Origin: Catenulispora acidiphila DSM 44928
Lineage (GTDB): Bacteria > Actinomycetota > Actinomycetes > Streptomycetales > Catenulisporaceae
Reading direction: 5' to 3'
Length of the DNA: 64,000 nt
Assembly (NCBI RefSeq): GCF_000024025.1
Contig: NC_013131.1
Location: 7,068,001-7,132,000, forward strand
Notes under the pieces: model-generated
What the model was told of the DNA's origin: nothing
Databases searched by the model: none
The model's input: only the letters and a program-made list of their open reading frames with translations
Shown here: in pieces, positions 33,343 through 40,894 of the stretch
How the letters are laid out: each line of letters begins with the position of its first letter
Numbering within the stretch: position 1 is the first letter of the stretch
Made by a program: the position numbers and the translations under genes

Positions 33343-34490
33343 CGCGCGGCCTCGCTCTCGGCGTCGGCCTCGGCGTCGAGCTCGGCCTGCAGCGCGGCGG
33401 CCTGCTCCAGCAACTGCGGCGTGGGCTCGGCGTAGACATGCCGGAACAGGTCGCGGTGGTCCACCTCCGGCTCCTCGCCGAGCCGGGACCGCATGTCGTT
33501 CGCCAGATCCTCAGCAGCCTGATTCGCCTCGGCGACGACGTCCTCGCCCAGCAGTCCGGCGGCCCTCAGGTAGGTCTCCAGCCGCGCCAGCGGGTCGCGC
33601 ACCTTCCAGTATTCGACCTCTGATTCGTCCCGGTACCGGGTGGCGTCGTCGGCGTTGGTGTGCGCCTGCATCCGGTAGGTGACGGCCTCGATCAGCGTCG
33701 GGCCCTGGCCGCGCCGGGCCCGCTCGGCGGCCTCGGCGACCACGCGGCGCACCGCGATCACGTCGTTGCCGTCCACCCGCACGCCGGCCATGCCGTACCC
33801 GACCGCCTTGTGCGCGAGCGCCGCGGCGTGCGTCTGCTTGGCCAGCGGCACGGAGATGGCGTACTGGTTGTTCTGCACGAAGAAGATCGCAGGAGCCTGA
33901 TAGACCGCGGCGAAGTTCAGCGCCTCGTGGAAATCGCCCTCGGAGGTCCCGCCGTCGCCGCAGAACGCCAGCGCGACCGTGTCGTCGCCGGCGAGCTTGG
34001 CGGCCAGAGCGAGCCCGGCGGCGTGCGGCGCCTGGGTGGCCAGCGGCGTGCACTGCGGGGCGGTGCGCCACACCTGCGAGTCGTAGCCGCAGTGCCAGTC
34101 GCCGCGCAGCAGCGTCAGGGTCTGCACCGGGTCGATGCCGCGGGTGACCATCGAGACGCAGTCGCGGTAGGTCGGGAAGAACCAGTCGGTGGGGCGCAGC
34201 GCCAGGATCGCGCCGATCTCGCACGCCTCCTGGCCGAAGGAGGACGGGTAGACCGCGAGCCGGCCCTGCCGGACCATCGTGGTGGCCTGCACGTCGAAGC
34301 GCCGCCCGATCACCATGGCGCGCCAGGTCGCCAGCAGCTCCTTCGGGTCCAGCTCGGGGACGTCGTCGCGCAGCGCGCCGGACAGCGCGCCGTGCTCGTC
34401 GAGGTACTGCAGGGGCGAGGGGTCCAAGATCGTGTCGAACCCCAGGGGGAAGCCCGACCCGGTCTTGTCGGGCGCGGCTATAACGGTCAC
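33339..34490 (-). CDS. bkdA: Branched-chain 2-oxoacid dehydrogenase E1 alpha subunit
   Basis: 383 residues. The thiamine-diphosphate motif runs from GDGGTSEGDF to the NN of FVQNNQYAI, and the phosphorylation-loop region MQAHTNADDATRYRD is present. GTG 34490 is preferred because GGAG lies 5 nt upstream; ATG 34520 is an alternative. The C-terminus ends in an Ala/Glu/Asp-rich tail (LQAELDAEADAESEAAR) just before the 4-nt overlap with E1 beta. First gene of the operon, divergent from the Lrp/AsnC regulator, the arrangement of bkdR and the bkd genes in Streptomyces. Confidence 0.9.
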   Translation of the reverse strand: MTVIAAPDKTGSGFPLGFDTILDPSPLQYLDEHGALSGALRDDVPELDPKELLATWRAMVIGRRFDVQATTMVRQGRLAVYPSSFGQEACEIGAILALRPTDWFFPTYRDCVSMVTRGIDPVQTLTLLRGDWHCGYDSQVWRTAPQCTPLATQAPHAAGLALAAKLAGDDTVALAFCGDGGTSEGDFHEALNFAAVYQAPAIFFVQNNQYAISVPLAKQTHAAALAHKAVGYGMAGVRVDGNDVIAVRRVVAEAAERARRGQGPTLIEAVTYRMQAHTNADDATRYRDESEVEYWKVRDPLARLETYLRAAGLLGEDVVAEANQAAEDLANDMRSRLGEEPEVDHRDLFRHVYAEPTPQLLEQAAALQAELDAEADAESEAAR

Positions 34491-34597
34491 GTCGTCTCCA
34501 TTGACACGTGTCGGTGGCATGGCTGTGTGATGCCGATTCTTTGTTCGGTGAACACCAGCTGACCAGTGACCCCGCCAGATCGGAGACAATCGGAGTC
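34491..34597. promoter_or_regulatory. Divergent bkd/bkdR promoter region
   Basis: The 107-bp gap holds GACAAT (34585-34590) 7 nt before the regulator ATG as a probable leaderless -10 element, and the GGAG site for E1 alpha on the other strand. An AsnC-type operator is expected here but no clear palindrome was identified. Confidence 0.4.
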
Positions 34598-35116
34598 ATG
34601 AGCACCGCCAACATGAGCCAACCGTCCACGTTGGACGACACCGACCGACGGATCGTCCATCTGCTCCAGCAGGACGGCCGGATGTCGATGCGCGACCTGG
34701 CCGCCGCGGTCCACGTCTCCCGCGCGCACGTCTACACCCGGGTCAAGCGCCTGCTCGACGAGGGGGTGATCCGGCGGTTCACGATCCAGGTCGACCCCGA
34801 GCGCGTGGGCTTCAGCACCTCGGCGTACCTGACCATGAAGGTCGAGCAGAACAGCTGGCGGCAGATCCGCGACACCCTGGCCGCGCTGCCCTGGGTCGAG
34901 CACGTCGCGCTGGTCAGCGGCGACTTCGACGTCCTGCTCCTGGTCCGCAGCGCCTCCAACAAGACGCTGCGGGACCTGGTCTTCACCCATATCCAGAACA
35001 TGCCAGGCGTGCGCTCGACCCGCACGCTGTTGGTCTTCGACGAGACGGACCACCTGCCGGCGCTGCCAGGCGATCCGGAGCTCATCCGCGAGTCCGACCC
35101 GCCCCCCGACGCATGA
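34598..35116 (+). CDS. bkdR: Lrp/AsnC-family transcriptional regulator
   Basis: 172 residues. An N-terminal AsnC helix-turn-helix (about 10-60; LDDTDRRIVHLLQQDGRMSMRDLAAAVHVSRAHVYTRVKRL, shown as one stretch broken after DGRMS) is followed by a RAM/ligand domain (about 75-150; LPWVEHVALVSGDFDVLLLV). Divergent from the bkd operon, so by homology to Streptomyces BkdR it should control branched-chain keto-acid breakdown. The preferred start is ATG 34598. Its 3' end overlaps the convergent narK by 35 bp. Confidence 0.85.
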   Translation: MSTANMSQPSTLDDTDRRIVHLLQQDGRMSMRDLAAAVHVSRAHVYTRVKRLLDEGVIRRFTIQVDPERVGFSTSAYLTMKVEQNSWRQIRDTLAALPWVEHVALVSGDFDVLLLVRSASNKTLRDLVFTHIQNMPGVRSTRTLLVFDETDHLPALPGDPELIRESDPPPDA

Positions 35117-36398
35117 ACACCGCCCACGTCAGCGCCGCACACAGCGCGTAGAACAGCAGGAACGTCCAGTACGCCGCGTTCCCGTTCTTCGTACTGAGGA
35201 ACGACTGCCGGAAGGCCATGTTGACCAGCACTCCCCCGAATGCCCCAACGGCTCCGGCCAGCCCGATCAGCGCCCCGCTCAGCCGCCGGGCGTCGGCGTC
35301 GGCCTCCCCGGCGAACAGCGCCGGGATCATCTTGTACACCGAGCCGTTGCCGATCCCGCTGAACACGAACAGCAGCACGAACCCGGTCACGAACGCCGGC
35401 AGCGAACCGGCGTGGGACGCGGCCAGCACGACACCCGCGCCCGCCGCCATCAAGGCGAACGTGACCAGCGTGACCCGCGCCCCGCCGAGCCGGTCGGCCA
35501 GCCGTCCCCCGATCGGCCGCGACAGCGAACCGAGCAGCGGACCGAGGAAGGTCAGGTACGCGGCGTCCACGGGAGTGGCGAACTCGCTCTTGAACTGCAC
35601 CTGCAACACCTGCCCGAAGGCGAAGCCGAAGCCGATGAACGACCCGAAGGTCCCGATGTAGAGCACTGACACGGCCCACGTCGTGCCGCGCTTGGCCACC
35701 TGGCGGATCGCGCCCTTCTCCGCACGCCGGTTCGGCAGGTTGTCCATGTACAGCGCCGATCCCGCCGCGGCCACCACGATCAGCGGCAGGTAGATCCCGG
35801 CGACCAGTCCCGGATGCCCCTTGCCGCTCCAGGCCAGCACCGCCAGCCCGACCAGCTGCACGGCGGCGACCCCGACGTTCCCGCCGCCGGCGTTGAGCCC
35901 CAGCGCCCAGCCCTTGAGCCGGTCGGGGTAGAAGGCGTTGATGTTCGTCATCGAGGAGGCGAAGTTCCCGCCGCCGATGCCGGTGATCGCCGCCAGCACC
36001 AGCAGCGTCGAGTACGACACCCCCGGTTTGACCAGGAAGGCCGCCAGGGCACAGGGGATCAGGAGAATCAGGGCACTGAAGACCGTCCAGTTCCGTCCCC
36101 CGAAGCGGGTGACGGCGAAGCTGTACGGCAGCCGCAGCACCGAGCCCACCAGCGTGGGCACCGAGGTGAGCAGGAACTTCCCGGCGGCGTCGACGTGATA
36201 GCCCGGGCCGAGGAACAGCACCAGCACCGACCACAGCGACCACACCGAGAAGCCGATGTGCTCGGACAGGATCGACAGCGCGAGGTTGCGGCGGGCGATG
36301 CGGCGGGCGCCGACTGCCCAGAGCTCCTCGTCCTCAGGGTTCCAGGCGTCCAGCAGAGCCTTGTCCGACAGGGTCTGTTCGGTAGTGATTACTGACAT
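35082..36398 (-). CDS. narK: Nitrate/nitrite transporter (NarK/NasA-type MFS)
   Basis: 438-residue MFS protein with 12 helices. The nitrate-signature glycine stretches of the NNP family are present: GGGNFASSMTNINAFYPDR and LGLNAGGGNVGVAAVQ. It should import nitrate or export nitrite for the adjacent assimilation genes. TAGGTT ends 6 nt before ATG 36398 and no ribosome site is seen. Located 33 nt downstream of nirD on the same strand, so it may also be co-transcribed. Its 3' end overlaps bkdR. Confidence 0.92.
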   Translation of the reverse strand: MSVITTEQTLSDKALLDAWNPEDEELWAVGARRIARRNLALSILSEHIGFSVWSLWSVLVLFLGPGYHVDAAGKFLLTSVPTLVGSVLRLPYSFAVTRFGGRNWTVFSALILLIPCALAAFLVKPGVSYSTLLVLAAITGIGGGNFASSMTNINAFYPDRLKGWALGLNAGGGNVGVAAVQLVGLAVLAWSGKGHPGLVAGIYLPLIVVAAAGSALYMDNLPNRRAEKGAIRQVAKRGTTWAVSVLYIGTFGSFIGFGFAFGQVLQVQFKSEFATPVDAAYLTFLGPLLGSLSRPIGGRLADRLGGARVTLVTFALMAAGAGVVLAASHAGSLPAFVTGFVLLFVFSGIGNGSVYKMIPALFAGEADADARRLSGALIGLAGAVGAFGGVLVNMAFRQSFLSTKNGNAAYWTFLLFYALCAALTWAVFMRRGAGRTRG

Positions 36399-36431
36399 AC
36401 CCGTAACCTATGAATGTCCTGTTTCGCCTGT

Positions 36432-36854
36432 TCAAGCCGCCAGAGTCGCCTCGGTGAGGAGTTCCGCATCCAGGCCCGCCTCCGATGTGACATCCGGGGC
36501 GACCCACACCACGCCCCGGTGGCGGCGCACCGCGAAGACCGGCAGGCGGACCTCCGGGGTGTCCAGCGCGACCCCGGTCGCCAGATCGAAGACGTCCTTG
36601 TACATCGGCGAGGCGACGGTCGCGGTGCCGTCGCCGCGCATGCCGGTGATGCCGCGGGAGATGACCGAGGCGCCGCAGAAGGGGTCCACGTTGCCGACCG
36701 CGTACAGCGAGCCGTCGCTGAGCCGGAACACCGCCACCGGCTCGTCCGCGACCAGGGCGGCGACGCCGCGGCCGGGCTCCAGGTCCGTGTACTTGCACAC
36801 GGCGGTCCAGGCATCGGCCCGCACTTCTTCGCGGGTCAGTTCCACGGTGGTCAT
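36432..36854 (-). CDS. nirD: Nitrite reductase (NADH) small subunit
   Basis: 140 residues with a Rieske-like fold of the NirD type: WTAVCKYTDLEPGRGVAALV, AVFRLSDGSLYAVGNVDPFCGASVISRG and ASPMYKDVFDLATG. As in other NirD proteins the full set of Rieske Cys/His ligands is missing, so no cluster is expected. Partner of NirB in six-electron reduction of nitrite to ammonia. Start overlaps the nirB stop by 1 nt (TGATG). Confidence 0.92.
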   Translation of the reverse strand: MTTVELTREEVRADAWTAVCKYTDLEPGRGVAALVADEPVAVFRLSDGSLYAVGNVDPFCGASVISRGITGMRGDGTATVASPMYKDVFDLATGVALDTPEVRLPVFAVRRHRGVVWVAPDVTSEAGLDAELLTEATLAA

Positions 36855-39424
36855 CAGCGCCTCCCAAGAGTGAGCAACGGCTTGATCTGGCCGCGTTCGG
36901 GTTCGAACGCGACGGTCGGGTCCGGCGCCTCCGGCGCGTTGACGAACGTGGCGAAGCGGGCCAGCTTCACCGGGTCGTCCAGCACCGCGCGCCATTCGTC
37001 GGTGTAGGCCTCGACGTGCGCGGCGATCAGCGCCTCCAGCTCCACGCCGCGGTCCTCCACGTCGTCCATCAGGACGCTGCGAAGCCGCTCCAGGCCGCCT
37101 TCGTAGCGCTCGACCCACGTCGCGGTCCGCTCCAGCCGGTCGGCCTCGGCGATGTACAGCGCCAGGAAGCGGTCGATGGTGCGGATCAGCGTCTCGTCGT
37201 CGAGGTCGGTGGCGAGCAGGTCGGCGTGCCGCGGCCGGGCGCCGCCGTTGCCGCCGACGTACAGGTTCCAGCCGCGCTCGGTGGCGATGACGCCGACGTC
37301 CTTGGACTGCGCCTCGGCGCACTCCCGCGCGCAGCCGGACACCGCCATCTTGATCTTGTGCGGCGCCCGCAGACCGCGGTAGCGCAGCTCCAGGTCGATG
37401 GCCATCTTCACCGAGTCCTGCACGCCGTAGCGGCACCAGGTGGAGCCCACGCACGACTTCACGGTCCGCAGCGCCTTGCCGTATGCGTGCCCTGATTCGA
37501 AGCCGGCGTCGACCAGGCGCTGCCAGATCTTCGGCAAGTCGGCCATCGTCGCGCCGAACAGGTCGATGCGCTGGCCGCCGGTGATCTTCGTGTAGAGGCC
37601 GAAGTCGCGCGCCACCTCGCCGATGACGATGAGCTTGTCCGGCGTGATCTCGCCGCCCGGGATGCGCGGCACGACCGAGTAGGAGCCGTTGCGCTGCAGG
37701 TTCGCCAAGACGTGGTCGTTGGTGTCCTGGAGCGCGGCCTGCCCGCCGTCCAGGACGTGCGGCTTGCTCTCGCCCTCGGCGAGCAGGCCGCCGAGGGAGG
37801 CCAGGATCGAGCCGACGGCGGGCTTGCAGACGTCGCAGCCGTCGGTCACCTCCTTGGCGGCGGTGCCGTGCTTGGCCAGGAGTTCGGCGTAGGTGGAGAT
37901 GCGGTCGCGGCGGACGATGGTGTAGATCTCCGAGCGGGTCTGCGTGAAGTGCTCGCAGAGCCCCGAGCTACCGCCCGCGCCCTCGACCTTGATCAGGGTC
38001 TTGATGGAGCTGACGCAGGACCCGCATCCGGTCCCGGCCTTGGTGCACACGCCGACCTGCTTGGTCGTCACCTCGCCGTCGCCCTGCTCGGCGAGGTCGT
38101 GGATGGCGGTGCAGATCGCACCCTTGGTGACGTTGTGGCAGGAACACAGCACGGCGGCGTCCGGCAGCGCGGACGGTCCGATCGCGGCGGATCCGGCGGT
38201 CCCGGCCGGCAGCAGCAGCGCTTCGGGGGCGGCCGGCGGCTGCTCGCCGACGAGGGCGCGCAGCGTGCCGTAGTCCCCGGCGTCGCCGACCAGGATGCCG
38301 CCGAGAAGCCGGCCGTCCTGGGCGATGGTGAGCTTGCGGTAGACCTGTCGGCGCGAATCGCTGTAGGTGGCGGACATCGCGCCGTCCTCGGTACCGAACG
38401 CGTCGCCGAAGCTGGCGACCTCCACGCCGAGCAGCTTGAGCTTGGTGGAGGTGTCGGCGCCGGTGAAGGCGCGGTCCTCGACCTCCTTGGCGATGTGCGC
38501 GGCGGCTGCCTCAGCCATCTGATACCCCGGCGCGACCAGGCCGTAGACGCGGCCGTCGGCGGCCAGGGCGCACTCGCCGATCGCGTAGACGCGCTCGTCG
38601 GAGGTGCGGCAGAGCCGGTCCACGACGATGCCGCCGCGCTCGCCGACGTCCAGACCCGAACTGCGCGCCAGACTGTCCTCGGGGCGGACGCCGGCGGCGA
38701 AGACGACCAGGTCGGCGTCGATGGTCTCGGTGGTCTCGCCGCAGATGGCCTGAACGGCCGTCGCGACACCGTTTTCGTCGACCAGGACCTTGTCCAGGCG
38801 CGTGCCGGTGTGCAGCGTGACTCCGAGTTCTGAGATACGTCCTTGCAACGCCGCCGCGCCGCCGTCGTCCACTTGGAGCGGCATCAGGCGCGGCGCGAAC
38901 TCCACGACCGTGGTCTTCAGCCCCAGACTGGTCAGCGCCTTGGCGGCCTCCAGCCCGAGCAGTCCGCCGCCGACCACCACGCCGGACGTGCGGCCGTGCT
39001 CGGCGGCGTACGCGGCGATGGCCTCGACGTCGTCCAGAGTGCGGTAGACGAAGCAGCCCGGCGCCTGGTGGTTCTCCACCGGCGGCACGAACGGCCGCGA
39101 GCCGGTCGCCAGCACCAGCGTGTCGTAGCTGCGCACGCTGCCGTCGGCGGTGGTGACGGTCTGCGCCTCCCGGTCTATGGCCGCCACGGCGACGCCGGTG
39201 ACGACCTCGACCGCGCCGTCCGGATACGGATCCAGGTGCAAGGACCTGTGATCGCGGTCGTCGAACCACGAGGAGAGGCGGACGCGGTCGTAGGCGGGCC
39301 GGTCCTCGGCTCCGAAGACGGTGACGGAGGGCGCCGGGTGCCCGTGCTCCAGCAGGCTGGAGACGAAGCGGTGGGCGACCATGCCGTGACCGACGACCAG
39401 AACGGTGCGCTGCGAGGGGCTCAT
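36854..39424 (-). CDS. nirB: Nitrite reductase (NADH) large subunit
   Basis: 856 residues, normal family length. Order: N-terminal FAD/NADH domain (VLVVGHGMVAHRFV; second dinucleotide fold SGVVVGGGLLGLEAAKAL), a BFD-like [2Fe-2S] domain (CSCHNVTKG and CTKAGTGCGSC), then the siroheme/[4Fe-4S] reductase part with ligands in CVGSTWCRYG and SGCARECAE. All expected cofactor cysteines are present, so it should reduce nitrite to ammonium in the cytosol. A GlnR-like box lies just upstream, so it probably has its own nitrogen-controlled promoter although nasA and the FAD oxidoreductase precede it. Confidence 0.95.
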   Translation of the reverse strand: MSPSQRTVLVVGHGMVAHRFVSSLLEHGHPAPSVTVFGAEDRPAYDRVRLSSWFDDRDHRSLHLDPYPDGAVEVVTGVAVAAIDREAQTVTTADGSVRSYDTLVLATGSRPFVPPVENHQAPGCFVYRTLDDVEAIAAYAAEHGRTSGVVVGGGLLGLEAAKALTSLGLKTTVVEFAPRLMPLQVDDGGAAALQGRISELGVTLHTGTRLDKVLVDENGVATAVQAICGETTETIDADLVVFAAGVRPEDSLARSSGLDVGERGGIVVDRLCRTSDERVYAIGECALAADGRVYGLVAPGYQMAEAAAAHIAKEVEDRAFTGADTSTKLKLLGVEVASFGDAFGTEDGAMSATYSDSRRQVYRKLTIAQDGRLLGGILVGDAGDYGTLRALVGEQPPAAPEALLLPAGTAGSAAIGPSALPDAAVLCSCHNVTKGAICTAIHDLAEQGDGEVTTKQVGVCTKAGTGCGSCVSSIKTLIKVEGAGGSSGLCEHFTQTRSEIYTIVRRDRISTYAELLAKHGTAAKEVTDGCDVCKPAVGSILASLGGLLAEGESKPHVLDGGQAALQDTNDHVLANLQRNGSYSVVPRIPGGEITPDKLIVIGEVARDFGLYTKITGGQRIDLFGATMADLPKIWQRLVDAGFESGHAYGKALRTVKSCVGSTWCRYGVQDSVKMAIDLELRYRGLRAPHKIKMAVSGCARECAEAQSKDVGVIATERGWNLYVGGNGGARPRHADLLATDLDDETLIRTIDRFLALYIAEADRLERTATWVERYEGGLERLRSVLMDDVEDRGVELEALIAAHVEAYTDEWRAVLDDPVKLARFATFVNAPEAPDPTVAFEPERGQIKPLLTLGRR

Positions 39425-39446
39425 GCTGAAAGACTCCCGCGCCGCC

Positions 39447-39473
39447 GTTACCCGTCCGCTTCAGTCGTGTTAC
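39447..39473 (-). promoter_or_regulatory. GlnR-type nitrogen-control box before nirB
   Basis: Read towards nirB: GTAAC (39473-39469), 6 nt, GAAGC (39462-39458), 6 nt, GTAAC (39451-39447). This agrees with the actinobacterial GlnR consensus GTnAC-n6-GaAAC-n6-GTnAC; the fourth half-site (GCGGG) is poor. It ends 22 bp before the nirB start and overlaps the stop of the preceding oxidoreductase gene. Confidence 0.6.
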
Positions 39474-40894
39474 GTACCGTCGAAACCGCCCGCACCGCGC
39501 CCCGCCCCCGATGTGAGAAGCGCGGCCGGCGACTGCGGAGCCGGCGCCGTCGGCCGGGCTATGGCCCGGGCCAGGGCGGCCGCGGCTCCCACATCGCCGA
39601 CCAGCGCGGCGGCCACCGGCACGTCGCCGTCGAGCACGAGCACCTTGCGCGTCCGGCGCCGCTGATCGGTGAACTGGATCGAGGCCTCGGGACGCGGGCG
39701 CCCCATGACGGCCACATCAGCGCCGGGGATGCCGTAGGTACGCAGGCGCAGCGGCGGCGGCGCTGCCGGGAGCGGCGAGAAGCCGTTCACGATCGAGAAC
39801 GCGGCGCGGCGGGCATCGTCCAGGGCGGCGAGCGCGCCGGAGGGCCGATCAACGCTCTGCGCGCAGTCGCCGACGGCGAAGATCCGCTCATCGCCAAGCG
39901 AGCGACCGGAGGAATCGACGAGGATTCCGCGCCCGACCGGCAGCCCTGCGGCACGAGCGAGACCGACGCGAGGCTGCGCGCCGCAGGCAAGAATCACCAG
40001 ATCGGCGGTCGGCCAGATGCCTCCGGTGATGGCGGAGACATCGGTATCGCAGTGCACGGTGATACCGGCTTGAGCCAGGGAACCGGCGAGCAAGGCGCCC
40101 GATTCCGCATCCAGCCACCGGGAAAGGACGTGCGGGCCTCGGTGGAGCAACTCGACCCGGATGCCCCGACTCGCCAGCGCGCAGGCGGTCTCGACGCCAA
40201 GCGGCCCGCCGCCGACGACCGCGACCCGCCGCGTCGCCGCATGCCGACGACCGCCGAGACCGGCGAGCACGCTGCGGCCGAGCTGCGCCATGCCGGAGCC
40301 TGAGCCGGCTTCGCGAGTCGCCTCGCCGCGCGCGCCGCTTCGCGCACGTCCGCCGAAGAGCGGGACGCCGCCGGTCGGGGTCGCACCGGAGCCGGTTTCC
40401 CCGTTCGTCTCGCCGCGCGCGCCGGCGAGCGGAGGGCGGTCTGTCTGCGCTATGCCGGAGCCGGTGTCCTGGTTGGCTTCGCCGCGCGAACGGGTGTCTC
40501 GGCGAGCGGTTTCGTCGAGGTTGCCGTCTGCATTCAGCTCGGCGAGGATCGTCCGGACATCGGCGAGTGTCCGGAGCGCCACCGTGTTGCCCCGCACTGG
40601 CGGGATCACTGCCTCTGCTCCGGTGGCGATGACCAGGTGGTCGAAGTCCGCCTTGGCGATGCTGCGCAGTTGCGTGTTCCTATAGATCAGGCGCGGATCG
40701 GTCAGGGTCGGCAACTCGATCGCGCTGGGAGCGTGGCGTCCGGCGAGCAGATCGGTCAGCAGCACCCTGTTATAGGGGTGTCCCGGCTCTCCCGCGTGCC
40801 AGGTGATCGTGCCGTCGAACGCCGGATCGGCCAGCAGCCGCCGCACCACTTCGTGTCCCGCGAGTCCTGCGCCCGCGACCACTACCCGGCTCAT
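39470..40894 (-). CDS. FAD-dependent NAD(P)H oxidoreductase of nitrate assimilation, with repetitive insertion
   Basis: 474 residues resembling the N-terminal flavin half of NirB: VVVAGAGLAGHEVVRRLL at the start, HPYNRVLLTDLLAGR, the second dinucleotide fold RVAVVGGGPLGVETACAL and the FAD-closing IFAVGDCAQS. Start and nasA stop overlap by 4 nt (ATGA), so it probably passes electrons from NAD(P)H to NasA. Between the two nucleotide-binding halves is an insertion of roughly 95 residues made of three RGE(A/T)..GSG units, where NirB at 36854-39424 has none. The long frame beyond 40894 is antisense. Confidence 0.8.
   Translation of the reverse strand: MSRVVVAGAGLAGHEVVRRLLADPAFDGTITWHAGEPGHPYNRVLLTDLLAGRHAPSAIELPTLTDPRLIYRNTQLRSIAKADFDHLVIATGAEAVIPPVRGNTVALRTLADVRTILAELNADGNLDETARRDTRSRGEANQDTGSGIAQTDRPPLAGARGETNGETGSGATPTGGVPLFGGRARSGARGEATREAGSGSGMAQLGRSVLAGLGGRRHAATRRVAVVGGGPLGVETACALASRGIRVELLHRGPHVLSRWLDAESGALLAGSLAQAGITVHCDTDVSAITGGIWPTADLVILACGAQPRVGLARAAGLPVGRGILVDSSGRSLGDERIFAVGDCAQSVDRPSGALAALDDARRAAFSIVNGFSPLPAAPPPLRLRTYGIPGADVAVMGRPRPEASIQFTDQRRRTRKVLVLDGDVPVAAALVGDVGAAAALARAIARPTAPAPQSPAALLTSGAGRGAGGFDGT
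40262..40500 (-). repeat. Three-copy coding repeat inside FAD oxidoreductase
   Basis: Three degenerate units of about 72-87 bp, each containing CGCCGCGCG and GGAGCC(G/T)G-type blocks on the plus strand, encode the RGE-xxx-GSG insertion of the oxidoreductase between its FAD and NAD folds. Frame is kept throughout. Confidence 0.7.

Noticed and set aside
34491-34589. E1 alpha start at 34589 or 34520
   Set aside because: The region serves as divergent promoter with bkdR; GGAG 5 nt before GTG 34490 fits better, though 34520 is not excluded.
36855-37454. 600-nt N-terminal extension of nirD
   Set aside because: It is an out-of-frame reading of nirB; the NirD domain begins at ATG 36854.
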